A DNA stretch of 43,111 bases from the NCBI GenBank assembly GCA_035575035.1, contig DATLYH010000348.1, forward strand, positions 1 through 43,111, read 5' to 3'. Positions 7,268-16,665 of the stretch are shown here, piece after piece. Origin of the DNA: DATLYH01 sp035575035 (GTDB lineage Bacteria > Planctomycetota > Planctomycetia > Gemmatales > Gemmataceae). The notes under the pieces are model-generated. The model was given only the letters and a program-made list of their open reading frames with translations. It did no database searches and had not been told where the DNA came from. The position numbers and the translations under genes are program-made. Position 1 is the stretch's first letter, and every line of letters starts with the position of its first letter.

Positions 7268-8014
7268 ATGCGAATCATCCCCGTGTTGGACCTGAAGGAC
7301 GGCCTGGTGGTGCGCGGCATCGCCGGCCGGCGTCACGAGTACCAACCCGTCGTCAGCCGGCTGACCACGTCTTGCCGGCCAGTGGACGTGGCCCGGGCGT
7401 TCCGCGATCACTTCGGGCTGACCGAGTTGTACCTGGCCGACCTGGACGCCATCGCCGGCGCCCGGCCCGCCTTGCCGATCTATGCCGCGGTCCATTCGCT
7501 AGGCTTCCGTCTGTGGGTCGATGCCGGCGTGCGCGACGCCGTCCAGGCGGCCGAGCTGGCCGTGGCCGGCGTCGCGAATATCATCCTGGGTCTGGAGACG
7601 GTCGGTGGTCCAGGCATGCTCCGGCAAGTCTGCTCGGACCTCGGCAGGGAGCGCGTCATTTTCTCCTTGGACCTGAAAGACGGCGCCCCTTTGGGCGGAC
7701 CCGCGTGGCAAGGACGGGACGCCTGGTCGATTGCCGGCGAGGCGGTCGCGGCGGGGGTGCGGCGGCTGCTGGTGCTGGACCTGGCGCGTGTCGGCGGCGG
7801 CGGCGGCACGGGGACGGAAGAACTCTGCACCCGTCTGGCGGCGGCGTACCCGGATATCGAGCTGGCGGCCGGCGGCGGGGTGAACGGCATCGCCGACCTG
7901 GAGCGCCTGGCGCAGTGCGGCGTCCGCGCGGTCCTGGTTGCCTCGGCCCTGCACGACGGCCGGCTGCGGCCGGAGGACCTGAAGAGGCTACCGGGTCACG
8001 GCCGCCATTCGTAG
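7268..8014 (+). CDS. HisA/HisF-family TIM-barrel protein of the H4MPT gene cluster
   Basis: 248 residues with HisA-like features: start IIPVLDLKDGLVVRG, LYLADLDAI, WVDAGVRD, FSLDLKDG and a phosphate-binding AAGGGVNGIADLERL near the C-terminus. HisA is a histidine-pathway isomerase, but paralogues like this are found with H4MPT genes in methylotrophs and planctomycetes, where a role in making the cofactor has been suggested. The neighbours here (PTPS, CitG-like, ATP-grasp, Mch) point that way and there are no his genes nearby. It is convergent with the PTPS gene and the 3' ends overlap by 19 bp. Exact reaction unknown. The ribosome site is weak. Confidence 0.82.
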   Translation: MRIIPVLDLKDGLVVRGIAGRRHEYQPVVSRLTTSCRPVDVARAFRDHFGLTELYLADLDAIAGARPALPIYAAVHSLGFRLWVDAGVRDAVQAAELAVAGVANIILGLETVGGPGMLRQVCSDLGRERVIFSLDLKDGAPLGGPAWQGRDAWSIAGEAVAAGVRRLLVLDLARVGGGGGTGTEELCTRLAAAYPDIELAAGGGVNGIADLERLAQCGVRAVLVASALHDGRLRPEDLKRLPGHGRHS

Positions 8015-8484
8015 GTGGCCGACTGACCGACGTTCTCCTCAACCTCGACGCGCAGCACCTGGGGCTGGTAGTTGTGCTGCCGGCGCAGGTCATCGAGCAG
8101 GCGATGGGCCAGGTAGCGGGCGAGCAGCTCGGCGGTGGTGTTCTCGATCGGAAGGAGCACACAGTCGTCGCGCGGGAACAGCCACTCCCGGTCGCGGTAG
8201 CGGACGTGAACACTGCGCGGTCCGGCCTCGACGCGGATGTGCGGGTTCTGCGTCGGCAGCATCATGCGATGGTCAAGCTCATCGGTCAGCGCCTTCAGCC
8301 GGTGCTTCAGGGCGATGAAGTCGAAGACATAATGGTTCTCGTCCAGCTCCCCTTCCACCTCGACGGCCGCGCGGTAGTTGTGGCCGTGCAGCCGCTCGCA
8401 CTTGTCCCCCTCGTAACTGATAAAGTGGCCGCTGCAGAAGACCAGGTGGTCCTTGGTCACTCGCACCTTGAAGCGATCAGTCAT
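7996..8484 (-). CDS. 6-pyruvoyl-tetrahydropterin synthase / QueD-like protein
   Basis: About 162 residues. Zn ligands are visible: His20 in SGHF, and His33 and His35 in LHGHNY, with Cys29 at the catalytic place in CxxxHGH; FDFIALK and ENTTAELLARYLAHRL are also family motifs. The family converts dihydroneopterin triphosphate to other pterins (folate-like, queuosine or biopterin routes). Lying in an H4MPT cluster, a step in building the H4MPT pterin is the likely job, in place of an aldolase. Start: ATG 8484 overlaps the CitG-like stop by a few bases, giving translational coupling; a GTG at 8493 is also possible. The 3' end overlaps the convergent HisA-like gene. Confidence 0.85.
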   Translation of the reverse strand: MTDRFKVRVTKDHLVFCSGHFISYEGDKCERLHGHNYRAAVEVEGELDENHYVFDFIALKHRLKALTDELDHRMMLPTQNPHIRVEAGPRSVHVRYRDREWLFPRDDCVLLPIENTTAELLARYLAHRLLDDLRRQHNYQPQVLRVEVEENVGQSATYEWRP

Positions 8485-9349
8485 GGCCGGCACCGGCAGA
8501 CCAGGGGAACGGGCAGGGTAATGTTATGGTAGCCGTCCGCAAGGCGACGAACAAGCAGGCGGTCACCAGGTCGGCGGTGGTGCCGGGGTTTCGGCCATGC
8601 CCCTCCGCCCGCAACCAGGCGTCGAGCTCGGCCAGGGCGTCCCAAGCGGCCCGGCGGTGCGGCCAGCCTTCGTCCAGCACCCGGCGGGCCCGTTCGGCCG
8701 CCTCGGCCGCCTCGGCCGGTCCCCGCTTCCGCGCGATCAACGTATCAGGATATGTCGCCATCAAATGGAGATGACAGCCAATGATGGCCGCTTCCAGCGA
8801 GCCGGTCTGGTCCAATCCATGCTGGAGGGTGGGTACGCCGTCGTCGAACACCTCGCAGAAGCCGTCGGCGTACTGCCGGGCTACCAGGTCGTGCCCGGCG
8901 GCCAGGGCCATCACCTGACGCAGTGACTGGGTCGGTTCCTCGGCCACGTCCTGTTCCGGCACGCGCCCCAGCCCGCCCGGCGCCGCCAGCCGGATCGCCT
9001 GGTAAACGGCCCGAGCATCGGCGACATCCAGACCGTCCAGCACCCGCGCCAGCCCCGCCCGCAGCTCCTCGCCGGGGGGAACGGCCGCCAGCGGGGCGAG
9101 CAGCAGGATGATGCCCAGGTTGGTGTTGGTCGCCGCCACCCGGCGCGTCGCCCGCACTGCGTCCAGCACCGTCTCGCCGACACGCCGGCCGGGCGCCGCT
9201 TCCAGCACTGGGGCGATGGCGGCCGCGCTCACCAGGAAATCGAGATAACCGGCATCGTCAAAGTCGTGATAGCGGTGGACGTTGCCGGGCTTGCGCGCGG
9301 TTGCCTCCCAGATACAAGCCAGCTGCGCATAAAGGCCGATGTCGGACAT
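8477..9349 (-). CDS. CitG/MdcB-family (triphosphoribosyl-dephospho-CoA synthase-like) protein of the H4MPT cluster
   Basis: 290 residues. Motifs of the CitG family: ATARKPGNVHR near the N-terminus, TNTNLGIILLLAPL in the middle, and GRNPGTTADLVTACLF near the C-terminus. CitG proper makes the prosthetic group of citrate or malonate lyase by joining dephospho-CoA to ATP ribose, but no citrate or malonate lyase genes are here. CitG-like proteins recur in H4MPT clusters, and a ribosyl- or phosphoribosyl-transfer step in making the cofactor side chain is a sensible inference. GAGGTGAG lies just before the ATG and overlaps the end of the upstream ATP-grasp gene (gap 7 bp), so both are likely co-translated. 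Confidence 0.83.
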   Translation of the reverse strand: MSDIGLYAQLACIWEATARKPGNVHRYHDFDDAGYLDFLVSAAAIAPVLEAAPGRRVGETVLDAVRATRRVAATNTNLGIILLLAPLAAVPPGEELRAGLARVLDGLDVADARAVYQAIRLAAPGGLGRVPEQDVAEEPTQSLRQVMALAAGHDLVARQYADGFCEVFDDGVPTLQHGLDQTGSLEAAIIGCHLHLMATYPDTLIARKRGPAEAAEAAERARRVLDEGWPHRRAAWDALAELDAWLRAEGHGRNPGTTADLVTACLFVALRTATITLPCPFPWSAGAGHD

Positions 9350-9356
9350 GACCGGC

Positions 9357-10220
9357 TCACCTCGTTTGATAAGGGCCGGCCAGGAAGCGCACCATTTCGA
9401 CGGCGATGTCCACGCCGGTCACCGGGGCCAGCGCCCGCCAGCCGGGCACGGCATTGACTTCCAACACATACCATTCGCCGGCCGGCCCGGGCAGCAGGTC
9501 CACGCCGGCCACCGGGGCACCGACCGCCGCCGCGGCGCGCAGGGCCAGCTCCTCTTCCGCCGCCGACAGCCGGGCTGGCTCCGCTGTGCCCCCCTGGGCC
9601 ACGTTCGTCCGCCAGCCGCCGTTGGAATACCGCCGCATAGCAGCGGGGCAACGGCCGTCGAGCACCAGGATGCGCAGGTCCCAGCCGGGATGTGGAATGA
9701 ACCGCTGCAAATAGAGCACGCTCTGGAGCCGCTCCAGGGTGCGGAAGGTGCGCCAGGCCAGGTCGGGATCGGTGAGCCGCAGCATGCCGCGCCCCTCGGA
9801 GCCGAACAACGGCTTGACGATCACATCGCCGCCCAGCGCGGCAAAGGCTTCCAGGGCGGCGTCGGCATGCTGACAGACGACGGTGGGCGGGACGCGCAGC
9901 CCGGCCGCCTCCAGCCGGGCGCTGGCCAGGTACTTGTCCACGCAGACTTCGACGGCGGCGGGCGGGTTGAGCACCGGCACGCCGCGGGCTCGGAGCCGGT
10001 GAAGCAAGTCCATGCGGAAGACGACCTGCTCCAGCGAGCCGGGCGGCATGGTGCGGACCAGAACGCCGTCGTAGCCGGCGAGCGGATCGGCCGTGACGGC
10101 AACCCCCGCATGGAGCCGGCGGAAATCGACCGCGACCGCCTCATGGCCCAGCCGCGCGGCGGCCCGCTGCAAGTCGCGCACATGCCAGCCGCTGCCGGAA
10201 GAGAGGATGGCGAAGCGCAT
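9357..10220 (-). CDS. RimK/MptN-like ATP-grasp ligase of the H4MPT cluster
   Basis: 287 residues with an ATP-grasp fold: N-terminal Rossmann-like part (MRFAILSSGSGWHVRDLQ), a VDKYLASARLEAAGL helix, the Gly-rich nucleotide loop VIVKPLFGSEGRGM, adenine-binding LYLQRFIP, and metal-binding VAGVDLL and LEVNAVPGW. It resembles RimK and MptN ligases that add glutamate to a carboxylate, and an equivalent gene accompanies mch in other H4MPT bacteria. The inferred role is adding an amino acid to (dephospho-)H4MPT. It starts 12 bp after the Mch stop codon and ends 7 bp before the CitG-like gene, so it is in one operon. Fold sure, substrate inferred. Confidence 0.85.
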   Translation of the reverse strand: MRFAILSSGSGWHVRDLQRAAARLGHEAVAVDFRRLHAGVAVTADPLAGYDGVLVRTMPPGSLEQVVFRMDLLHRLRARGVPVLNPPAAVEVCVDKYLASARLEAAGLRVPPTVVCQHADAALEAFAALGGDVIVKPLFGSEGRGMLRLTDPDLAWRTFRTLERLQSVLYLQRFIPHPGWDLRILVLDGRCPAAMRRYSNGGWRTNVAQGGTAEPARLSAAEEELALRAAAAVGAPVAGVDLLPGPAGEWYVLEVNAVPGWRALAPVTGVDIAVEMVRFLAGPYQTR

Positions 10221-10232
10221 AACCGGACCGAC

Positions 10233-11195
10233 TCAGCCCTGCTCAAAGAACGACCGCCTCATCACGTCCGGCTCGACCTGGCCGAAGGTGTGGTTCTTAC
10301 CGCTGCTCAGGTTGCAAAACTGGATCTGTGCCGGGCTGAAAAGGGAGGCGTCGATCTTGTAGAAATCACCCTCATAGCGCTGGAAAATCTCCGCGAACGG
10401 GGTCCCGTAATCGGGAGAGGCGGCCGCCGGCACCCGGGGACCGATCTCGGCCAGCTGGGCGTCGTCGGCACGCACCCACAGGACCACCCGGCCGCCGTAC
10501 AGGATGGCATCGTTCATCCGGCCGAAGGCCTTCAACTCGTCGGCGGCGACCGGCGGCAGCGGCGCCGTGCCGAAGCCGGACACTACCTGCGACAGGTCGA
10601 AGTTCAGGGTGTGCAGCTTGTGCAGCGCCATCTCAACCGAGCGGGCGACCACCTGCACATTGCCGGCCATGCTCGACGGCGGGGCCGCCAGCAGGGTGAT
10701 CTTGTTCGCCGGCAGGTTGAGCCGTTCCATCAGGTAGTCGATCACCGCGTCATCGGGGAGCTTGCGCGTCTCCAGTACGCCGACCGCCACGGGCGCTTGC
10801 TCCCGACCAGGGATGTGATCGAACAATTCCTCCTTGCCGTAGATGGCCCGCATCGGCCCGGAGCCCATCGCGAAGAACTTGCCCACCTTGATCTCCCAGC
10901 CGGCATACTGCGACGCCATGCAGGCCAGCACCGGGTGGTCGGTTGCCACCTGCACCACGGGACAGGGCAGACCGGCGACATCGCCAGGGGCCAGACTGAC
11001 CTCGGCCTGACCGGCGAGGCAGACGCGGGCCAGGGCCAGCCCCGCGCTCAGGCCCCCTTCGGTCATGATGCCGCAGTCGATGAGGCGGGCGCCGGCGGTT
11101 GTCGAGTGGACCGCGACGCGCAGGGCCGCCTCGTTGGCCGCCATATGATCGGCCAGACGCTGGGCCCGCTCGTTCAGGGTAAGGGACACAGCCAC
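10233..11195 (-). CDS. mch: Methenyltetrahydromethanopterin cyclohydrolase
   Basis: 320 residues matching Mch along its whole length: ERAQRLADHM, STTAGARLIDCG, GGLSAGLALARVCLAG, DHPVLACMASQYAGW, KFFAMGSGPMRA, and the C-terminal SSGKNHTFGQVEPDVM. The enzyme interconverts methenyl-H4MPT and formyl-H4MPT in formaldehyde oxidation. Start is GTG 11195, with a strong GGGAGG 6 bases upstream. It lies between the two ATP-grasp genes. Partners fae, fhcABCD and mtdB are not in the window, so the pathway is only partly encoded here. H4MPT-linked C1 genes are established in planctomycetes, so this also supports the taxonomic guess. Confidence 0.95.
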   Translation of the reverse strand: MAVSLTLNERAQRLADHMAANEAALRVAVHSTTAGARLIDCGIMTEGGLSAGLALARVCLAGQAEVSLAPGDVAGLPCPVVQVATDHPVLACMASQYAGWEIKVGKFFAMGSGPMRAIYGKEELFDHIPGREQAPVAVGVLETRKLPDDAVIDYLMERLNLPANKITLLAAPPSSMAGNVQVVARSVEMALHKLHTLNFDLSQVVSGFGTAPLPPVAADELKAFGRMNDAILYGGRVVLWVRADDAQLAEIGPRVPAAASPDYGTPFAEIFQRYEGDFYKIDASLFSPAQIQFCNLSSGKNHTFGQVEPDVMRRSFFEQG

Positions 11196-11250
11196 AAGTA
11201 ACCTCCCGCAGTTAACGGCTGACGCCGAGGGCGACAGTGCCTCGTTTGTA

Positions 11251-12402
11251 TCACTGGAATAGCCAGCGGTCGAGATCTTTGGCGATTTGCTCCAGGGTAT
11301 CGCAGCAGCCGGCCGGCGTGTCGGCCCGAGCGAAAAAGGTCAGGATCGGCCGACCCGCCCGGATTGGTTGCCCCGCCGGTGGAATGTCGGCGAACTCGGG
11401 CATCTCGCCTGCGTCCGCCGGCCGCCGGAGCGACGCCATCCAGGGGCCGTCCTTGGGAAAGACCAGTGAGGACCGCGCGAAAAGGATCGCCTTGCCCACC
11501 ACCCCCGGCGGTGGCGCCGCCGGCGGCGGAGCGGCCCGGTCCGCGACAAACGCCTGGCAGTGCAAGGCCAGGGCCGGAACGCCCAACGCATACTCCAGCA
11601 CCTCGACAGAGGCCGGGTAGCGCGGGTTGACTTCCACCGGCCAGGGGATGCCATCGCGCAGAATGCAGTCCACGCCGAAGAGGCCGCGCAAGCCGAACCC
11701 CGCCGCCAGGACTGCTCCCAGACGCTCGAAGCCCGGCCATGCCGCAGCCGGGACGTGCAATGGGCCAATGCTGCCGCAGTAACGGAACGGGGCCGCGTTC
11801 AGCCATGCCTCACCGACCAGCTGACGCGTGATCCCCACCAGCCGGGCCGTCCGGCCGTCCCCCACATAGACGGCGGTGCACGGTTCCCCCTCGATGAATT
11901 CCTGGAGATAGACCGTCTGCCGCCGGCGGCTTCTCGGGACCGCTCCGGTCCAGAAGCGGATGCCAACTCCGCCCGCACCGGCGCACGGCTTGATCAGCCA
12001 GCGGCCGCCGGAGGGGATGCTTGCCTCAGCCGGCCGGACGGCGGGACAGGCGATGCCGGCCGTATCAAGGAGGGCAGCGACGGCCTGGGGCGAACGCACC
12101 CGGCGCAGGACGGCGGCGCCGTTGCCCCAGAGCGGCCGCGACCGGCTGAGTTCCTCCACCAGCTCGGGCCGGTTCTCCAGGGCGCCGGTGTACATCCAGG
12201 GACCGGGCGGCGCCTGCCGCGCGACCTCCACCAGCCCGCCGGGGTAGCTGCCGGCAGGCACCGCGACGACGGGGCAGCGGGCCCGCAGGTCGGCGTCGGC
12301 GAACAAGTCGGCGCACCAGGGGCGCAGACCGGCCCGCAGCGCCGAGAAGGCGGCCGCCCGCGCGCTGGCGCCCAGGATGAGCAGGTGCGGCTCGGTGGAC
12401 AT
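11251..12402 (-). CDS. ATP-grasp protein, first gene of the H4MPT operon
   Basis: 383 residues from ATG 12402 (AGGA 9-12 bases upstream). In-frame codons further upstream, to 12495, give a basic, low-quality N-terminus that I exclude. Rossmann-like start EPHLLILGASARAAAFSALRAG, then ATP-grasp signatures: WLIKPCAGAGGVGIRFW (Gly-rich loop), VYLQEFIEGE, FGVDCILRDG and VEVNPRYPASVEVLE (metal and carboxylate site). The C-terminal part (ILTFFARADTPAGCC) is family-specific. ATP-grasp proteins of this kind occur beside mch in other H4MPT bacteria (called orfY in methylotrophs); the reaction is not established. It is 55 bp upstream of mch on the same strand. Confidence 0.82.
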   Translation of the reverse strand: MSTEPHLLILGASARAAAFSALRAGLRPWCADLFADADLRARCPVVAVPAGSYPGGLVEVARQAPPGPWMYTGALENRPELVEELSRSRPLWGNGAAVLRRVRSPQAVAALLDTAGIACPAVRPAEASIPSGGRWLIKPCAGAGGVGIRFWTGAVPRSRRRQTVYLQEFIEGEPCTAVYVGDGRTARLVGITRQLVGEAWLNAAPFRYCGSIGPLHVPAAAWPGFERLGAVLAAGFGLRGLFGVDCILRDGIPWPVEVNPRYPASVEVLEYALGVPALALHCQAFVADRAAPPPAAPPPGVVGKAILFARSSLVFPKDGPWMASLRRPADAGEMPEFADIPPAGQPIRAGRPILTFFARADTPAGCCDTLEQIAKDLDRWLFQ

Positions 12403-12791
12403 GGGGAGCATCCTGCCGCGCGCCGCTGCTCCGGTCAAGCAGGAGGAGCGCTTGCGAAAGCGGCCACGCTTGAAGCCCTCGTGCGGCCCTCGCATTTCCT
12501 AACCGCCCGCATCCTCTTTCCATTGCACAGTTTGACCCAAGTTGATAACCTGGCAAACGGCGGAATCCTCTCACCCGGCCTCATCTATTCCCGGTGCAGC
12601 GAGCGGACCTACCGGGGGCTAATGCCCCCCGCTCGCTGGTGGACCTACCGAGGGCTAACGCCCCCCGCTCACTGCGCCGGGCTGCTCCCCGCTGCTTTCC
12701 GGGTGTCAGGAATTCGCTCCTGAGTCGTCACCCCATCGGGGGATTAGTGTACCCTTCCCCGACTTTTCGCCCCGTCGAGGAGCCGAGGCGC
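12403..12791. other. Divergent intergenic region between H4MPT and prenyltransferase-like genes
   Basis: 389 bp separating two divergent genes, so it must hold both promoters. A TTGACC-like box near 12531 has no convincing -10 partner, and I see no clear promoter on either strand. The only recognisable structure is the palindromic repeat pair at 12600-12679. No small gene was supported. Confidence 0.5.
12600..12679. repeat. Two tandem palindromic repeats (GGACCTACC...GGGCTAACGCCCCCCGCTC family)
   Basis: Two copies of a palindromic unit, about 12600-12637 and 12638-12679, share GGACCTACCG and GCCCCCCGCTC. The same unit, with its inverted copy, makes the perfect hairpin at 30339-30400. This is a REP-like dispersed intergenic repeat. 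Confidence 0.8.
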
Positions 12792-13892
12792 ATGAGAAAC
12801 GCGACCTTTATCGCCGTGCTGGGACTCAGCCTGTCCGTGGCGTTGGCCGGGCCGGCCCGGGCGGAGGAGCAGCCGGCCGAGGTCCGGGCCTGCATTCAAA
12901 AGGGCCTGGAGTGGATGGCCAAGAATCAGCACCCCGACGGCCACTGGGAAGCCTTCGGCGGCCAGTACCCAGTCAGCATGACTGCCCTGGGGGGCATGGC
13001 CTTCCTGATGGAAGGGAGCACCATCCGCGAGGGCAAGTACGCCGACCGCATCCGCAAAGCGGTAGACTGGCTGATGGTCCGCAGCATGCCCAACGGCATG
13101 CTGGGCAATCCCAACATCCCCGGCGAGGCCGGCCGCTACATGTACGGCCACGGTTTCGCCATGCTGTTCCTGGCATCGGTCTATGGCGAGGAGGAAGACG
13201 GTGAACGGCGCAAAAAACTGGAAGACATCCTCACCCGGGCGGTACTCTTCTCGGGCAAAGCGCAAACGACCCGCGGCGGCTGGGGCTACGTCTCGGCGGC
13301 CGACGGCGGCAACTTCGACGAAGGCTCGGTGACCATTACCCAGTTGCAAGCGCTGCGGGCGGCCCGCAACGCCGGCATCGCCGTCCCCAAGGAGATCATC
13401 GACAAGGCCATTGATTACCTGCGGAAATGCACCAATGCCCAGGGGGGCGTGATTTACAGCCTCGGCGGCGGCGGGGGCGGCGAGGGCCGGCCGGCCCTGA
13501 CGGCGGCGGCCATCTCCTGTGCCTTCTCGGCCGGCGAATATAACTCGCCGCTGGTCAAGCAGTGGATCCAGTTCTGCCAGACCCATATCCCGCTCAGCCC
13601 CGGCGGCGTCCGCTTCGGTCACGATGAGTACACTCATTATTACTATGCCCAGGCGATTTACTCGCTGGGGGAGACCGGCTACGCCAAGCTCTTCCCCAAC
13701 TCGAAGGAGAGCGAGCGGCTGACCTGGAGCAAGTACAAGCAGACCTTCTTCCCTGCCCTGATCCGCAGTCAAGGGGCCGACGGCAGCTGGCAAGGCGGCC
13801 ACGTCGGGCCGGTCTTTATCACCGCGGTTTACCTGACCATCCTGCAACTGGACAACGCTACGCTCCCCATCTATGACAAGGCGAACAACTGA
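12792..13892 (+). CDS. Exported prenyltransferase/squalene-oxidase-type (alpha/alpha toroid) repeat protein
   Basis: 366 residues, with a signal peptide (MRNATFIAVLGLSLSVALAGPARA) and ATG 12792 preceded by GAGG. The mature part has repeats typical of the terpenoid-cyclase/prenyltransferase toroid: GLEWMAKNQHPDGHWEA, AVDWLMVRSMPNGM, TTRGGWGYVSA, ALRAARNAGI, AIDYLRKCTNAQGGVIY, LIRSQGADGSWQGG. The usual catalytic Asp-rich and Zn motifs of cyclases and farnesyltransferases are not seen, so a binding or structural role in the envelope is more likely. In planctomycetes it commonly precedes the MoxR/DUF58 operon, as here (87 bp). Function otherwise unknown. Confidence 0.85.
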   Translation: MRNATFIAVLGLSLSVALAGPARAEEQPAEVRACIQKGLEWMAKNQHPDGHWEAFGGQYPVSMTALGGMAFLMEGSTIREGKYADRIRKAVDWLMVRSMPNGMLGNPNIPGEAGRYMYGHGFAMLFLASVYGEEEDGERRKKLEDILTRAVLFSGKAQTTRGGWGYVSAADGGNFDEGSVTITQLQALRAARNAGIAVPKEIIDKAIDYLRKCTNAQGGVIYSLGGGGGGEGRPALTAAAISCAFSAGEYNSPLVKQWIQFCQTHIPLSPGGVRFGHDEYTHYYYAQAIYSLGETGYAKLFPNSKESERLTWSKYKQTFFPALIRSQGADGSWQGGHVGPVFITAVYLTILQLDNATLPIYDKANN

Positions 13893-13903
13893 CCTTCTCT
13901 TGT

Positions 13904-13932
13904 CGCTTGCGGCTGGCGCTAAGCCGCAAGCG
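13904..13932. repeat. Inverted repeat CGCTTGCGGCT / AGCCGCAAGCG
   Basis: Perfect 11-bp arms (13904-13914 and 13922-13932) with a 7-base loop, starting 11 bases after a stop codon. Same family as 4368-4421 and 26825-26858. The stem could end the prenyltransferase-like transcript, but there is no T-tract, so read-through into moxR is expected. Confidence 0.7.
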
Positions 13933-13979
13933 GCCGAAGGCGCAAACAGTCCTTCATCCCCTAACACCACGAGACGCGC

Positions 13980-15077
<1,098 letters not shown>

Positions 15078-15089
15078 ACCTGCTAACGA

Positions 15090-15692
15090 ATGAGCGCCGG
15101 ATCATCCCAGCCGCCATTGCGGCGCATCCATCCCGAGGCGATTTATCAATCCGGCCTGGCGAAGCTCGCCCTGGAGTACTGGCGGAAGCAATCTACCGAC
15201 GACATCATCCGCTCCCTTGCTCCGGGGAGCCGTGAAGCGTTGCGAGTGAAGCCCGACGGGCGAATCATGAACGGGAACACACGGATCAAGGTGCTCGAAG
15301 AACGCGGCTTTGACGTCAACCGCCTGCCGCGTGAGATCGTCAACCAAGAAGGACCTACGATGGACGTCTCTCGTCTTGTGGAAGAGTTCCGGAGTTTGTC
15401 CCCGGCCGCACAGGCCGAGGTGCTGGTCCGTCTTTCCCACGAATTAACCATCGTTGGCCGTGATGCATATGAGCCCTCTTCACCTGAAGTGCGGCATCCC
15501 CGACGGCTTCGAGTTCTGAATGAGATTCAGCATCGCATCACCAGCCACGTACTGGCCCTCCTAGGGGCCGAGCCGGGCCGCTACCCGGATGAGATCCTTG
15601 TCTCGATGATTCTGGAACCGGACGATCCCGAGTTACAACGACAGGTTGCTACGGCGTTCACCCGAAGTCTTTCACGGCAGGCAGTAGCCTGA
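15090..15692 (+). CDS. ParB-like / unknown fusion ORF inserted in the MoxR-DUF58 operon
   Basis: 200 residues in one frame that look like two small proteins joined. Residues 1-85 include RVKPDGRIMNGNTRIKVLEE, a pattern like ParB-type small domains (D-G-x-x-x-x-G-x-x-R). Residues 91-200 (MDVSRLVEEFRSLSPAAQAE..., LNEIQHRITSHVLALL, YPDEILVSMILE) form a helical protein of a kind that stands alone elsewhere. The internal ATG at 15360 has a good AAGAAGGA site before it, so the second part may be translated separately, as though a stop was lost. By eye the G+C is lower than in neighbours. The upstream start at 15090 has no clear ribosome site. Function unknown; a toxin-antitoxin-like cargo is possible. 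Confidence 0.6.
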   Translation: MSAGSSQPPLRRIHPEAIYQSGLAKLALEYWRKQSTDDIIRSLAPGSREALRVKPDGRIMNGNTRIKVLEERGFDVNRLPREIVNQEGPTMDVSRLVEEFRSLSPAAQAEVLVRLSHELTIVGRDAYEPSSPEVRHPRRLRVLNEIQHRITSHVLALLGAEPGRYPDEILVSMILEPDDPELQRQVATAFTRSLSRQAVA

Positions 15693-15732
15693 TCGAAGTT
15701 CACCATCATCGCCGAATGAGGTATTCAATCCC

Positions 15733-16665
15733 GTGGCTGCACATGACGACGATCCCCGCCGCTTCCTGCACCCGCAGACCATCGCCCGCATCTCCCGGCT
15801 GGACCTGCGCGCCCGCCATGTGGTCGAGGGCTTCATCTCCGGCCTGCACCGCAGCCCGTTCTTCGGCCACTCCGTCGAGTTCGTGCAGCACCGTGAGTAT
15901 GTTCCCGGCGACGACATCCGCGATCTCGACTGGAAGGTCTGGTCCAAGACCGACCGCTATTACGTCAAGCAGTACGAGGAGGAGACCAACCTCCGCGCCA
16001 CGGTGGTGCTCGATGTCAGCGAGTCGATGCATTACGGCCGCGGCCCGCTCAACAAGTACGAGTACGCCTGTACCATCGCCGCCTGCCTCGGCTACCTCCT
16101 CTTGCGCCAGCAGGACGCTGTCGGCCTGATCTCCTTCGACGAGGACGTCCGCCAGGTCGTGCCGCCCCGCAGCCCGCAGACCCACATCGACGCCCTGGTC
16201 AAGGCCATGGACGTCAGCCGGCCGCGCCAGAAGACCGACATCGAACGGATCCTCCGCCGTGTTACCGAGAGCGTCTCGGCCCGCGGCCTGATCATTCTGG
16301 TGTCGGATCTGCTCGTGGATCGGCCACCGCTGTTCCGCGGTCTGGAGATGCTCTGCCACCGCAAGCACGACATCCTCGTCTTCCATATCCTCGACGACGA
16401 CGAGCTAACCTTCCCGTTCGCCGGCACTACCCGCTTCGAGGGAATGGAAGAGCTGCCGAGCCTGCTCTGCGACCCCCGCGCCCTGCGCGACGGCTACCTC
16501 GAGGCGCTGGAGGAATACCTGGTCGAGGTGCGGCGCGGCTGCACCCGGCTGGGCATCGACTACCTGCTCAGCCGCACCGGCGACTACCTCGACGCCGTGC
16601 TCGCCAAGTTCCTCCACCATCGCATGGCACTCAAGACTTCCGCCAAGGTACGCGGCCATGTCTAG
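15733..16665 (+). CDS. DUF58 (VWA-like) protein
   Basis: 310 residues from GTG 15733 (GAGG about 11 bases upstream). The DUF58 signature is visible: EFVQHREYVPGDDIRDLDW near residues 49-67, followed by a VWA-type MIDAS DVSES at residues 94-98 and ILVSDL near 195. DUF58 proteins are standard partners of MoxR ATPases. No membrane segment is seen. The stop overlaps the next gene's start (ATGTCTAG, 8 bp), so translation is coupled to the BatA-like protein. The job is likely to be bringing MoxR activity to envelope targets; that is inferred from the family. Confidence 0.92.
   Translation: MAAHDDDPRRFLHPQTIARISRLDLRARHVVEGFISGLHRSPFFGHSVEFVQHREYVPGDDIRDLDWKVWSKTDRYYVKQYEEETNLRATVVLDVSESMHYGRGPLNKYEYACTIAACLGYLLLRQQDAVGLISFDEDVRQVVPPRSPQTHIDALVKAMDVSRPRQKTDIERILRRVTESVSARGLIILVSDLLVDRPPLFRGLEMLCHRKHDILVFHILDDDELTFPFAGTTRFEGMEELPSLLCDPRALRDGYLEALEEYLVEVRRGCTRLGIDYLLSRTGDYLDAVLAKFLHHRMALKTSAKVRGHV

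Noticed and set aside
7268..8014. hisA of histidine biosynthesis
   Set aside because: No his genes nearby; the neighbours are H4MPT genes, where HisA-like paralogues are known.
8477..9349. citG for citrate lyase activation
   Set aside because: No citrate or malonate lyase genes in the window; context is H4MPT.
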